Positions 1 to 7,907 of a stretch of DNA of 37,565 nt are shown one piece after another. The notes under the pieces are model-generated. The model had not been told where the DNA came from. It saw only the letters and a program-made list of their open reading frames with translations, and made no database searches. Source of the stretch: Microcystis viridis FACHB-1342 (GTDB lineage: Bacteria; Cyanobacteriota; Cyanobacteriia; Cyanobacteriales; Microcystaceae). The position numbers and the translations under genes were made by a program. The stretch lies in NCBI RefSeq assembly GCF_014698335.1, contig NZ_JACJSV010000048.1, positions 1 to 37,565 of the forward strand. The letters run 5' to 3'. Each line of letters begins with the position of its first letter. Positions within the stretch are counted from its first letter, which is position 1.

Positions 1-279
1 TCTCACCATACTATCAAGAATGGTTCTATTCATAATGGAAAACCCAAACGTCAATGTAAAGAATGTGGTCGTCAGTTTGTGATCAATCCCACTAATAAAA
101 CTGTCTCTGACGAAACCAAACAATTAATTGATAAACTCTTACTCGAACGAATTTCCTTACGAGTAATTGCTAGAGTAACAGGGGTAAGTTGGTCATTTTT
201 ACAAAATTATGTCAACAGTAGTGCGATCGCACTATCCATAACTTGTCCCCTCATCGCTGAAAACCCATGCTATCCTTGA
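1..279 (+). pseudogene. IS1-family transposase N-terminal fragment, truncated at both ends
   Basis: The frame is open from base 1, so the gene enters from outside the window; the GTG at 79 is internal. The first residues hold a zinc-finger-like CKECGRQF motif followed by a helix-turn-helix-like stretch (residues about 40-70 of the visible part) ending in LQNYVN. This matches the InsA-like N-terminal half of cyanobacterial IS1-type transposases as I remember them. After LQNYVN the reading runs into about 20 unrelated residues, including a HIP1 palindrome, and stops, so the catalytic DDE half is absent. It is a remnant that cannot transpose alone. Confidence 0.75.
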
Positions 280-312
280 GGTATCCACCCAAAATCCTCA
301 AATCAAATCGTT

Positions 313-540
313 ATGAACGATGCTGACCTAGATACCAATTCTCCTTTATTGCAAACCCTTCAGACATTACCTGTCCAACAACAACAAGAAATTCTCGATT
401 TTTTGGAATCTATAGTCAATCAACACCATCAAACCCAAATAACCCAAACAGGTAGAATTGCAGGATTATATCAAGGTCAAGGCTGGATCAGCGATGACTT
501 TAACGAACCCCTAACCGATGAACTCTTGCCGCCAACTTAA
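313..540 (+). CDS. VapB-type antitoxin
   Basis: A 75-residue acidic protein whose start MNDADLDTNSPLLQTLQTLP is followed by a helix with LPVQQQQEILDFLESI, the pattern of DUF2281-like antitoxins that pair with PIN toxins. The C-terminus (GWISDDFNEPLTDELLP) is the usual toxin-binding tail, which covers the PIN active site. The stop lies 3 bases before the ATG of the PIN toxin at 544, so the two form one operon. Family knowledge says it should autoregulate the pair and neutralise the RNase. Because the toxin frame is broken, the antitoxin may now be a solitary survivor. Confidence 0.75.
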   Translation: MNDADLDTNSPLLQTLQTLPVQQQQEILDFLESIVNQHHQTQITQTGRIAGLYQGQGWISDDFNEPLTDELLPPT

Positions 541-543
541 CCC

Positions 544-930
544 ATGCAACTTTTATTAGATGCCCATAGCTTTATTTGGTGGTCAATTAACTCATAAAAA
601 CTATCACTAACCGGGCAAGATTTGTTATTTGATCGAAATAATCGCTTGTTTTTAATCGTTGCTAGTGTCTGGGAAATGCAAATAAAACTGCAACTGGGAA
701 AATTACAACTTAACCCATCTTTACAGGAATTAATTAAAAATCAAATAACCATTAATAATCTAGAAATACTTTCTATTGATCTAGCACATATCTGGACACT
801 AGCAACCCTTATCCACTATCATAAAGACCCCTTTGATCGACTTTTAATATCCCAATCAATAACCGAAATTATGCCTATTCTGAGCATTGATGAGATATTT
901 GACCTTTACCCCGTTCAAAGAATTTGGTAA
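544..930 (+). pseudogene. PIN-domain toxin (VapC type) with in-frame stop
   Basis: Read from ATG 544 this is a complete type II PIN toxin of about 128 residues: LLLDAHSFIWW (first catalytic Asp), WEMQIK (Glu), HKDPFDRLL (Asp) and a C-terminal FDLYP strand. Codon 18 (595-597) is TAA, in the same frame as everything after it. A CAA-to-TAA change would explain it (inference). Translation could restart at the TTG at 622, but that product would lack the first catalytic Asp, so RNase activity is unlikely. The antitoxin lies directly upstream. A sequencing error is possible; otherwise this is a recently inactivated toxin. Confidence 0.8.
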
Positions 931-1472
931 ATTTCCCAAAATGTTAGGCGATCGCTCACCTCGCAGCTAGGTCAAGCAACACCCCCACCCAACGTCAAAG
1001 GCAGACAACAGAAGGATACACATCCCAAAAAAACAACTGTGTCAAAAGCTACAATTTAATAAATCTTTACATTCCTCTCCCTAGCTTAGCGATTCACAGA
1101 GCAAGGATTCTCAGGTGTTTTCCCCTGTTTTACTGCTTCTCAGACGAACTATCCTTTTCCGTGAGGGATTGTGGCGCAGTGTGTCGGATTCGCCTTTGCC
1201 TTCTCTCTTGACTGATCCTCAACTCGATCGCAAACTAAATTAAACAGGATTACCTCGCACCAGCCAGATGATAGAAATAATTGAATATGGCTAAATTACT
1301 AGAGGAAACCCTAACTAGCATTTTTGATCTACTGCGTCAACTGGCAGAGCAGATAGAATCAGAAGAATTAAGCCTAAACAGTAGCTCTCTTTCATTGTAG
1401 GCAAAAGGGGAAAGGTTTAAGAAAAAATTATCATCTTCCCCTTGCCAGACTTCTGCAAGCAGTCTATTAATT
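931..1472. other. Intergenic stretch with no firm gene
   Basis: Between the broken PIN toxin and a MITE I see HIP1 sites but no recognisable gene. The only candidate is a 37-codon frame at 1287-1400, listed separately. No tRNA-like cloverleaf or convincing terminator was recognised. Confidence 0.4.
1287..1400 (+). CDS. Possible small peptide, 37 residues
   Basis: ATG at 1287 opens a short acidic, helix-prone frame (starts MAKLLEETLTSIFDLLRQLA, ends SSLSL) stopping at 1400. It is amphipathic and Leu/Glu-rich, with no family I recognise. There is no strong ribosome binding site. It could be a decayed antitoxin fragment or chance. Confidence 0.2.
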   Translation: MAKLLEETLTSIFDLLRQLAEQIESEELSLNSSSLSL

Positions 1473-1674
1473 ACGGGCTGCTGAAAAAGTTTTTCGTGGG
1501 GTGTGGGGTGTGGGGTGTAGGGTTTTACCGATTTTGAGGGGGTCAATTACCTAATTTTCAGGGAAAAAGTCCAGGAATTTTACCCCCGATCACTCCCAGA
1601 TATGGTACTTTTTGATTGACAAAAAGTCTAAAAGTCTTACCCAACAAGGTTTTTAGATTTATTCAGCAAACCCT
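1473..1674 (-). repeat. MITE family A, copy 1
   Basis: A 202-bp non-coding element. Its right end reads GATTTATTCAGCAAACCCT and its left end is a degenerate inverse of the other copies' terminus. It holds the diagnostic run of CCCACAC units (as GTGTGGG on the plus strand) and the CCTGAAAATTAGGTAATTG core in inverse. It is flanked by perfect 4-bp AATT duplications (1469-1472 and 1675-1678). Related copies lie at 13449, 22885 and 32068. Its right end lies within the stop codon of the kinase gene. Confidence 0.8.
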
Positions 1675-3133
1675 AATTACTATTTTCTTCAGGAGGAGAA
1701 GGTGATAAAACAGGAGGAGCAATCGGTTCAATTTTATCCTCATTAACCGGGGGATTAATCACCTCTGGAACAGGAGAAGGGGAAGGAGAAGGGGAAGGAG
1801 AAGGGGAAGGGGAAGGAAGGGGAGAAACTTGAGGACTCGGATCTGTTTCAGGAAGAGGAACAGGAATAGGAATTACTTCTTCTGGGGTGGGACTAGGAGT
1901 TAATTCTGGAGTCACTTCTGGACTAGGAATCACCTCTGGGGTAGGAGTCGGGGATGGGGTAGGAGTTGGGGAATAAATGGGAGTCCGTTGACGAGAAGGT
2001 CGTCGGATAGGGGGAAAATCTTGGGAGGGAGGAGGAATGATTTCAGGAGTAGGAGAAGGTTCGAGGGTTGGTGATGGTTTGATTTCCTCATTTTTGGGTA
2101 AAAGAGCCATAAATCCCCGATATCCCAGGGCAAAAGCTCCAATTGTCACCGCAAAAATCAGCAAAATCCGCAGCCAAGGATTCTTTTTTTCCCCGGAATT
2201 GGGTTGAATAACCACAGTGGGGGAGACGGTTGGTTTTTGGGGTGTAGAGGACTTTAATCGGGGACTATGGGGAGAAACCGCGATAGTTGGTTGGGTGGAC
2301 AAATCCGGGGATATTTCTGCCAAAGCTGCTAACATTTCCCTGGCAGTAGCAAACCGATCCCGGGGATGAAAACGGATCGCTCGATCGATTACCATAGCTA
2401 AATTAGGATTAACATTTTCTGCCTCCTGTCGCCAGAGAATTTCCCCCGTGCGCGAGTCAGTTTCTAGATATTGGGGAGTTTTTCCCGTTAATAAAAAAAT
2501 CGCCGTTAAGCCTAGGCTGTAAAGGTCACTAGAAAAGACCGGTCTCCCGGCAGCCTGTTCCGAAGCCATATAACCGGGGGTGCCAAGGGCGATCGAATAG
2601 GCACTTTTTCCCGTAGGATCGAGTAAGGTGGCCACTGCCTCTTTCATTACCCCAAAATCGATTAAAACGGGCAAATTATCACTATTTCTTAAGATAATAT
2701 TATCGGGTTTCACATCCCGGTGAATAATGCGGCGACTGTGAATAAAATCAAGAACAGGCAGTAAATTCTCTAAAATCGTCCGCACTGCTGAGGAAGATAA
2801 ATTTCCCTGTCGTTGCTGTTTTTGGGTTAGTGTCTCCCCTTCAATCCACTCCTGCACCAGATAGAAGTGATTATCTTGGGCAAAATAACCGTATAAACGG
2901 GGTATTTGGCGATTTTGCTCTCCCAATTCCTCTAAAACGCTTGCTTCTTTCTGAAAACGTTCTTTTAACCATTCTGGCATCTCCTCACTTTGAATAGCCG
3001 GCTGCAATTTTTTAATCACACAGCGCCGTTGAGAAGGCATATTCGTATCGATAGCGATATAAGTTTCCCCAAATCCCCCCCTAGCAAGGGTGCTAACAAT
3101 TTGGTAGCGATTGTTTAAAAGCACTAGATTCAT
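1673..3133 (-). CDS. Membrane-anchored Ser/Thr protein kinase with proline-rich tail
   Basis: A 486-residue Hanks-type kinase. The N-terminal domain (about 8-275) carries a glycine loop (ARGGFGETY, 17-25), a catalytic Lys at 41/42 (VIKK), HRDVKPDN at 138-145, DFG at 159-161 and the activation-segment end GTPGYMASEQ. A single membrane segment spans about 320-345, giving a cytosolic kinase and an external tail. That tail (about 350-486) is low-complexity, dominated by PSPTP repeats encoded by 12-bp direct repeats, and may sense or bind the cell wall (inference). The stop codon TAG is shared with the end of a MITE; without the MITE the frame would end at TAA with the same protein. It lies 90 bp downstream of the J-domain gene on the same strand. 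Substrate unknown. Confidence 0.92.
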   Translation of the reverse strand: MNLVLLNNRYQIVSTLARGGFGETYIAIDTNMPSQRRCVIKKLQPAIQSEEMPEWLKERFQKEASVLEELGEQNRQIPRLYGYFAQDNHFYLVQEWIEGETLTQKQQRQGNLSSSAVRTILENLLPVLDFIHSRRIIHRDVKPDNIILRNSDNLPVLIDFGVMKEAVATLLDPTGKSAYSIALGTPGYMASEQAAGRPVFSSDLYSLGLTAIFLLTGKTPQYLETDSRTGEILWRQEAENVNPNLAMVIDRAIRFHPRDRFATAREMLAALAEISPDLSTQPTIAVSPHSPRLKSSTPQKPTVSPTVVIQPNSGEKKNPWLRILLIFAVTIGAFALGYRGFMALLPKNEEIKPSPTLEPSPTPEIIPPPSQDFPPIRRPSRQRTPIYSPTPTPSPTPTPEVIPSPEVTPELTPSPTPEEVIPIPVPLPETDPSPQVSPLPSPSPSPSPSPSPSPVPEVINPPVNEDKIEPIAPPVLSPSPPEENSN

Positions 3134-3223
3134 TACCCTGAGAGTGCAAGCGTGGTCATAAATTGTTCCTAGACTAACATTCTTTCGTTAAGGAAAAAGT
3201 CAAGGGAAAAACTAGAGTCAAGT

Positions 3224-4123
3224 CTAAGGAATCCAGCGACGGATTTTCGTCCACAAAGGTGCATTATCTTGACTACTCATCTCCTGAAAACCTTGATAAC
3301 AATCGTAGGCGCGATTAAGATGGGCAGTGATTTCTGTAGCATTGGGATGGGAATTGCGATCGGGATGCCAATAACACAAGAGAGTTTTATAATTGTTCTC
3401 AATCCGGCTAGTCGTGGTAAAAGGAGTAATCCCCAAAACTCGCCACCAAACGGGATTAGCGGACTCTATAATCATCACGGCCAAGGAACGGGGCGAAGGA
3501 TAGAGAATTTGGGCGATTAATGACCAATCTGCCCCATAACACACCCGATAAACCGCTTTAACCCGCTCTTTTCCCAACTGTTCACAAGCTTGTAAATGCC
3601 ATTGACGAAAATCCCTCCGCATCTGCTGATGAGTTCGCAAATCTCGCCTGGCGAATCTGCCCTCAGCTAGTTTATTAGTGCCAATAGTGTTAAAGTTACC
3701 ATTAGCGATCGCTTTTAGATCCCAGTAAAGATGATAAAAAGGATCTTGACCCAAGGCGAGACTTTCGAGAATTTCCTTAGCGTAACCTCTAGCTGGATTT
3801 AATCGCAATAATTCCCGTAATTCCCGACAAAACTGCTCATTTTCGGGCATACCGCGCCATTGCCAATAGTTAACATCCGGTTTTGCCAGAGACTGCCTAT
3901 ATACACTGCGCCACACCTGGGGAACAGTACAGGCGATCGGGGTAGCCAAGGGAGTAGCCAGGGGATAAAATTGACCCTTTAAAGAGCTTTCAGGAGCATC
4001 TTCTAGTAAACAGGCAAGATGATAGGCGGGATGACTACGGGGCTTTTTTTGGGGGCTAATAAACCAAAAAGCCGTTAAAATGACAATTAAGTACAGGAGT
4101 AGAGAAAGAATTTGCTCCGCCAT
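3224..4123 (-). CDS. Membrane-anchored J-domain (DnaJ-like) protein
   Basis: A 299-residue protein with an N-terminal membrane helix (about 3-24), an undefined middle region (about 40-220) rich in Arg, Trp and Tyr, and a C-terminal J domain (about 225-275) with WWRVLGI, the HPD tripeptide in YWHPDRN, and the NRAYDCY helix. The HPD loop stimulates Hsp70 ATPase in J proteins generally, so it should recruit DnaK to the membrane. The middle region is not one I can name. The J domain is at the C-terminus, unlike classical DnaJ. It lies upstream of the kinase gene on the same strand; co-transcription is plausible. Confidence 0.85.
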   Translation of the reverse strand: MAEQILSLLLYLIVILTAFWFISPQKKPRSHPAYHLACLLEDAPESSLKGQFYPLATPLATPIACTVPQVWRSVYRQSLAKPDVNYWQWRGMPENEQFCRELRELLRLNPARGYAKEILESLALGQDPFYHLYWDLKAIANGNFNTIGTNKLAEGRFARRDLRTHQQMRRDFRQWHLQACEQLGKERVKAVYRVCYGADWSLIAQILYPSPRSLAVMIIESANPVWWRVLGITPFTTTSRIENNYKTLLCYWHPDRNSHPNATEITAHLNRAYDCYQGFQEMSSQDNAPLWTKIRRWIP

Positions 4124-4172
4124 GGCAACTTTTAGTTAGTCTGCTCAGTTACCTCAAGAATTATAATTTGTG

Positions 4173-4314
4173 CTATGGTCGCTGAAAAGTTCTTTGTATC
4201 TCGGCTGATTGTCAGAAATCCACAAAATGGGGTGATATGTCGAAAGTTTCCATATATTCTTACTCTAAGGATTGTTGTTGGCAAATTTTCTTTATAGTTA
4301 ATAGTTAGCTTGCC
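4173..4314 (+). repeat. Repeat family C, copy 1 (about 140 bp)
   Basis: This block is about 85-90% identical by eye to 7770-7907. Both start at ATGGTCGCTGAAAAGTTC and end at TTAGCTNGCC. Each contains a short open frame (about 38-40 codons, starting MVAEKFFVS, with RNPQNGVICRKFP) ending in a stop. Each copy precedes an unrelated gene, suggesting a mobile or recombinational joint. No transposase match was recognised. Confidence 0.6.
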
Positions 4315-4387
4315 ATCTTTACGCTCAAAAATCGGAGTTCATAGACTTATATAGTCTCCAGAGTAAAATTAACCAAAGGGTGATTTC

Positions 4388-4948
4388 ATGAAATTGCTAA
4401 TAAAAATACTAAAAAACTTTCGGAAATTATTCAAGTCAGAAGTTACTTCTCAAGAGTTAAATATCAGAGAAGGTTTGGAGTACCTAAAAGAAACCTCTGA
4501 ATCCGCCAATAAAACATGGGAATTGTTTCAATATTTTCGTAGTGAAATTCAACATGAACATAGCTTATTAATGGGTCGTGTAACTTGGTATATTACTTGC
4601 CAATCTTTTTTACTTACTGTATATGCTATTACTTACAGCAATAGCAAAGGACCAAACTGGTTTTCTAATCTTTTGCTACCGAGCCTAGCAATTATTGTAT
4701 CTTTTTTGTCTTATTTTATGATTCAGGGTGCTACAAAAACTATTGATATGTGGGGGAAATTACGTTTAAAATTAGTTAGTGAGAATTCAAAATTAGACCC
4801 TGTTCTTATTCCTCGATGGCGTTCAAATGCTCCTAAAGATGACCCTATTCATTTGAGAGCACTTTGGTTTCCTCAGTTTATTTCAATTCTTTTTGTAGTC
4901 ATTTGGGTGCTGATTGCATATTTTTCTTGGAGGTTTCCTTGGCTATAA
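4388..4948 (+). CDS. Small multi-pass membrane protein of unknown function
   Basis: 186 residues. A charged, helical N-terminus (1-60) leads to hydrophobic segments at about 66-85, 92-113 and 160-182; the first follows HEHSLLMGRVTWYITCQSFL. The sequence is AT-rich like the surrounding accessory DNA. The arrangement of a cytosolic helix plus two or three membrane segments recalls small SLATT-like effector membrane proteins, but I cannot assign it to that family. It stands alone, preceded by repeat C and followed by repeat B. Confidence 0.7.
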   Translation: MKLLIKILKNFRKLFKSEVTSQELNIREGLEYLKETSESANKTWELFQYFRSEIQHEHSLLMGRVTWYITCQSFLLTVYAITYSNSKGPNWFSNLLLPSLAIIVSFLSYFMIQGATKTIDMWGKLRLKLVSENSKLDPVLIPRWRSNAPKDDPIHLRALWFPQFISILFVVIWVLIAYFSWRFPWL

Positions 4949-4974
4949 CTACCAGCGATCGCCGCTATGGTAGA

Positions 4975-5110
4975 TATGGTAAAGTGCGTTCCTTAATGCG
5001 AGTCCTACTGCTGCAGCGATCGATTTTGGGGAACGCACCATAGTCATTGATTCAAGTAAATGATAATAAGCTAAAAACGTCTAGGCACAGGGACGGACGG
5101 GAGTGCGATC
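4975..5110. repeat. Repeat family B, copy 1
   Basis: Contains two signatures that recur in this window: GCGAGTCCTAC(T/C)GCTGCAG followed by CGATCGATTTT, and CTAGGCACAGNGACGGACGG. In this copy GTGCGTTCC (4984-4992) and GGAACGCAC (5030-5038) form a perfect 9-bp inverted repeat. Other copies or parts lie at about 5870-6046, 7617-7750 and 9507-9600. It immediately precedes the PIN toxin pair and duplicates together with it. Confidence 0.65.
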
Positions 5111-5208
5111 AGATATAGACAAATATGGAGGCATTTTACCTTACTTTTTGGAGCCGTGATCTGTGGGCAATATGACATGATTAATAGTAGAAACAGCGAG
5201 TAAAGAGC

Positions 5209-5424
5209 ATGACTACCTATCAAGATGTTCGCCGGCAAGTTGAGAATCTCACCCCAGACGAGCAACTTCGCTTGTTAAAAGAGTTAGCTGTAATGGTTCG
5301 TCGCCCTATGCTTGTTAAGCCCAAGCATAGCATTATGGAACTAGAAGGACTAGGAAAAGAAATCTGGAATGGACTTGATGCTCAAGAGTACGTTAATCAG
5401 GAACGAGCCTCATGGAATGGCTAA
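5209..5424 (+). CDS. Antitoxin of PIN-toxin pair
   Basis: 71 residues beginning MTTYQDVRRQVENLTPDEQL, a helix typical of short cyanobacterial VapB-like antitoxins. The C-terminus (SIMELEGLGKEIWNGLDAQE) is the short toxin-binding tail widespread in such antitoxins. Its end overlaps the toxin start by 13 bases (5412-5424), implying translational coupling. Expected role: hold the toxin inactive and repress the operon. A second, collapsed copy of this operon begins at 9701. Confidence 0.85.
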   Translation: MTTYQDVRRQVENLTPDEQLRLLKELAVMVRRPMLVKPKHSIMELEGLGKEIWNGLDAQEYVNQERASWNG

Positions 5425-5849
5425 TGCAACTACAAGGTCAAGTTGTGGGTTTGGATACCGCGCCACTCATTTACCTGATCGAGCAAAATCAGGTATATTT
5501 AGGGCTTGTTCGTGCCTTTTTTGGGGCGCTAAGTCGAGGCGAGTTTCAAGTTGTTACCTCTACGTTGACGCTGACGGAAGTTTTGGTGCATCCATTACGC
5601 TCAGGCAATGTAGAACTTGCCTGCCAGTATCGTGATATTCTTCTTGATCAAGAAAACTTAATTACAGTACCTATTTCTGTTGAGATTGCCGAAGTTGCCG
5701 CCCAGTTAAGAGCAAGACAAAACTTGCGAACTCCAGACGCAATCCAGATTGCCACTGCTATGGGAGAAGGTGCTATGTTTTTCTTGACCAATGATGCCCG
5801 TTTAGCTGCTGTCCCAGATTTAAAAGTTTTGGTTTTGGATGCTCTGTAA
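5412..5849 (+). CDS. PIN-domain RNase toxin (VapC type)
   Basis: A 145-residue complete PIN domain. The acidic catalytic residues are visible as D15 (GLDTAPLIY), E56 (TLTEVLVHP), D109 (RTPDAIQIA) and D128 (LTNDARL), which bind the metal ion that cleaves RNA. Length and motif spacing are normal, so the toxin looks intact. It overlaps its antitoxin by 13 bases. The RNA target cannot be predicted. It is flanked on both sides by repeat family B, consistent with movement or duplication of the module as a unit. Confidence 0.9.
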   Translation: MEWLMQLQGQVVGLDTAPLIYLIEQNQVYLGLVRAFFGALSRGEFQVVTSTLTLTEVLVHPLRSGNVELACQYRDILLDQENLITVPISVEIAEVAAQLRARQNLRTPDAIQIATAMGEGAMFFLTNDARLAAVPDLKVLVLDAL

Positions 5850-5869
5850 CAGTACACCAATCTGGTAGC

Positions 5870-6046
5870 GTGCGTTCCTTAAACATTGATTAAAGTAAAT
5901 GATAATAATCTAAAAACGTCTAGGCACAGCGACGGACGAGAGTGCGATAGCTTATGATGGGGTTGTAAATTTTTGTTACGAAGTGCAGATATGGTAGGGT
6001 GCGTTCCCTAATGCGAGTCCTACCGCTGCAGCGATCGATTTTCAGG
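5870..6046. repeat. Repeat family B, copy 2
   Basis: Carries the signatures of copy 1 in a different order: GTGCGTTCCTTAAACATTGATT, then CTAGGCACAGCGACGGACG, then TTTTTGTTACGAAGTGCAG, then a second GTGCGTTCCCTAATGCGAG unit with the PstI-like CTGCAG and CGATCGATTTT. The first part is near identical to 7617-7750. It occupies most of the gap between the PIN toxin and the DUF433 gene. Confidence 0.65.
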
Positions 6047-6125
6047 AACCCCAACATCCTCACCTATTACCATGAAAGGGTATAATAAGTTTACTTAAGG
6101 TCATCAAAGAGGTAACAAAACCTTA

Positions 6126-6350
6126 ATGGAAAGTCGTATCCATATCCATCCAGATATTTGTAATGGAAGACCTGTTATCGCTGGAACCCGAATTCCGGTG
6201 CAAACAGTTATGGAATTTTTGGGAGCAGGGGATTCTATTGAAGAAGTAATTGAAGAATATCCTTCTCTGAATCGAGAAGATATTTATGCCTGTAGGCAAT
6301 TTGCAGCAAGATTGATGGCGAATCACTATGAAGTCAGAAAAATTGCATGA
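6126..6350 (+). CDS. DUF433 antitoxin
   Basis: 74 residues with the full DUF433 signature: HPDICNGRPVIAGTRIPVQT at about 8-27, then the helix-turn-helix (EEVIEEYPSLNREDIYACRQF). DUF433 proteins are antitoxins of DUF5615 PIN-like toxins; the helix-turn-helix binds the operon promoter. Its TGA overlaps the ATG of the toxin (ATGA at 6347-6350), the usual coupled arrangement. The antitoxin looks intact although its toxin is frameshifted. Confidence 0.88.
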   Translation: MESRIHIHPDICNGRPVIAGTRIPVQTVMEFLGAGDSIEEVIEEYPSLNREDIYACRQFAARLMANHYEVRKIA

Positions 6351-6678
6351 ATGGTTTTTTCTTTGATGAAAATTTACCAGCTAAAATCCTCTTCACTCCA
6401 TCTTTACCGATCATTTTTAGGGAGAAGTCCAAGGGATACGGAAATTTGGCAATATGCAAAGGATAAAAAACTGGTTATTGTTACGAAAGATGCAGACTTT
6501 TCTGATAGACTAATGCTTAATTTTTTTTTCACCTAAAGTAGTACATCTCCGTTTTGGCAATATACGAAAACGAGAATTTCATCAGTTTTTAGCTCCTATT
6601 TGGCCAGAAGTTGAAGCTTTGGTTATTGAACATAAATTAGTTAATGTCTATTTAGATCGAATTGAAGCATTTAGATAA
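6347..6678 (+). pseudogene. DUF5615 PIN-like toxin, two frameshifts
   Basis: All parts of a DUF5615 toxin are present but in three frames: MNGFFFDENLPAKIL (catalytic DEN) from 6347; GRSPRDTEIWQYAKDKKLVIVTKDADF from about 6415 (with the KDADF metal-site motif) one frame later; and VVHLRFGNIRKREFHQFL through DRIEAFR from about 6530 to the TAA at 6676-6678, another frame later. The second shift coincides with a run of nine T; the first lies near a run of five T. Both fit single-base insertions in homopolymers, as real decay or sequencing error. The toxin is inactive as read. Confidence 0.85.
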
Positions 6679-6706
6679 TTTTTCCTAACATTCATTGCGA
6701 TATCGC

Positions 6707-6729
6707 TAAGGTGGGTAATGCCTGCCTTA
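6707..6729. terminator. Hairpin between convergent genes
   Basis: TAAGGTGGG, a 5-base loop and CCTGCCTTA pair over 8 of 9 positions. It lies between the DUF5615 remnant and xisI, which converge. A very similar palindrome is at 7516-7540. These GGTGGGCAATGCCCACC-like palindromes are common intergenic repeats in cyanobacteria, so a terminator role is only possible. Confidence 0.4.
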
Positions 6730-7029
6730 CTCTAGGGAAAGTCCAGTAATAATATCTTCTGGGGGAATCCCAGCTTGAATTAAAGTGGTTGTTAATCCTT
6801 CTTCAAGATTATCATCTTCAATGACAATTTTATTTTTCAATAAACGAGCGTGAAATAAAATTGTATTAATCCATGCTTCTTTTTCCCAACCAGTCATAAT
6901 TATTAAAAAGTTGCCTGATTCTGGATCACAAACTGGGGTAATTTTAAGGGTTTGTAATCGAGGTTGCATTGCCGATTCTTTTCTGATAACTTGAGTTAGA
7001 ATATCAGCATAATTTACTGTGTTATCCAT
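6727..7029 (-). CDS. xisI: XisI-like fdxN-element excision controlling factor
   Basis: 100 residues matching XisI by the pattern of conserved segments: [10 protein letters not shown] at the N-terminus, [20 protein letters not shown] in the centre, [13 protein letters not shown], and the ending [12 protein letters not shown]. In Anabaena XisI works with XisH to control excision of the fdxN element; many cyanobacteria carry numerous xisHI pairs unlinked to any nif element, where the role is unknown. The start overlaps the end of xisH by 16 bases. No fdxN or XisF-like recombinase is in the window. Confidence 0.88.
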   Translation of the reverse strand: MDNTVNYADILTQVIRKESAMQPRLQTLKITPVCDPESGNFLIIMTGWEKEAWINTILFHARLLKNKIVIEDDNLEEGLTTTLIQAGIPPEDIITGLSLE

Positions 7030-7433
7030 TCGACAATTATCTCCTTTTGAGGATTATAAATAATTAAATTGATTCTATTACGTTTAATAACCAGTTGGAA
7101 AATAGCTTTTTTGAAGTGTTTTAAATAAACCGCTTGACTAATGCCCAAAAAAAGTTTTCTTTCAGGTTCTTGTGAATCTAAAGCCCATTGGTATAATTGA
7201 AGTTGTCCTATTGTTTTTTCTAATTCACTGATAACTGAAGGCGTATCAAAGTCTTTGATTTCTACGGCAATTTTACGATCTTCTTTTTCCGCAGCAAAAA
7301 ACTTTTCTGCTCCTAAATCAGCTTTAAGCAAGGTTTTTTCTAAGGTTAGAATTAAAGGATCATCAGTGATTTTCCAACCTTCTTTTTCTAAAGTATGACG
7401 TAATGATAAATGTAGATCGTCTCGTCTGGACAT
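7014..7433 (-). CDS. xisH: XisH-like fdxN-element excision controlling factor
   Basis: 139 residues with the XisH layout: [20 protein letters not shown] at the start, [25 protein letters not shown] in the middle, then [15 protein letters not shown] and the ending EIIVEWI. The DLGAE ... AVEIK spacing is that of a PD-(D/E)XK nuclease-like fold, which the family has been proposed to share. It overlaps xisI by 16 bases and is first in the operon. Pairs like this behave as mobile accessory genes in cyanobacteria; their function outside heterocyst formers is unknown. Confidence 0.88.
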   Translation of the reverse strand: MSRRDDLHLSLRHTLEKEGWKITDDPLILTLEKTLLKADLGAEKFFAAEKEDRKIAVEIKDFDTPSVISELEKTIGQLQLYQWALDSQEPERKLFLGISQAVYLKHFKKAIFQLVIKRNRINLIIYNPQKEIIVEWITQ

Positions 7434-7515
7434 CCTTATAAACCCTGCTTAAGAGGTTCGATTTCTATTCTACTACAGTTCGCCCTAATTCGGATTTATT
7501 ATGACCGAAAAAGCG

Positions 7516-7540
7516 GTAAGGTGGGCAATGCTCACCCTAC
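7516..7540. repeat. GTAAGGTGGGC / GCTCACCCTAC palindrome
   Basis: Two 11-base arms with three mismatches around a 3-base loop. It resembles the palindrome at 6707-6729 and the common intergenic GGTGGGCAATGCCCACC repeats of cyanobacteria. Confidence 0.45.
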
Positions 7541-7616
7541 TATTTCTATTTTCGCTTGGTCAGGCTAGAGACTAACCCTAATCCTCCTAATCCTAACAAG
7601 GCAACAACGGAACTCA

Positions 7617-7750
7617 GTGCAGATCTGGTAGGGTGTGTTCCTTAAACATTGATTCAAGCAAATGATAATAATCTAAAAACGTCTAGGCACAGCGACGGAC
7701 GGGAGTGCGAGTGCCGTCGAATAATTGTAAATTTTTGTTACGAAGTGCAG
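7617..7750. repeat. Repeat family B, copy 3
   Basis: Shares with 5870-5990 the run from GTTCCTTAAACATTGATT through CTAGGCACAGCGACGGACG to TTTTTGTTACGAAGTGCAG. It lacks the CTGCAG-containing part seen in the other copies. Confidence 0.6.
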
Positions 7751-7769
7751 TCAGATTGAAGAATTAGTG

Positions 7770-7907
7770 ATATGGTCGCTGAAAAGTTCTTTGTATCTCA
7801 GCTGATTGTCAGAAATCCACAAAACGGGGTGATATGCCGAAAGTTTCCCCATATCCTTACTCTGGTTATTCGGAAAGTTTCTGTATAATCAATGGTTAGC
7901 TGGCCTC
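7770..7907 (+). repeat. Repeat family C, copy 2
   Basis: Second copy of the block at 4173-4314, again beginning ATGGTCGCTGAAAAGTTC. Its right end runs into the alternative upstream ATG of the next gene, which is one reason to prefer the downstream start at 7943. Confidence 0.6.

Noticed and set aside
1337-1546. 69-codon minus-strand open frame
   Set aside because: It starts inside MITE family A (its GTGTGGG run encodes the YTPHPTPHE stretch) and has no family resemblance.
5071-5265. Minus-strand frame overlapping the antitoxin, conserved in the duplicate at 9563-9757
   Set aside because: It is conserved only because the whole segment is duplicated; it has no recognisable protein features and crosses repeat B.
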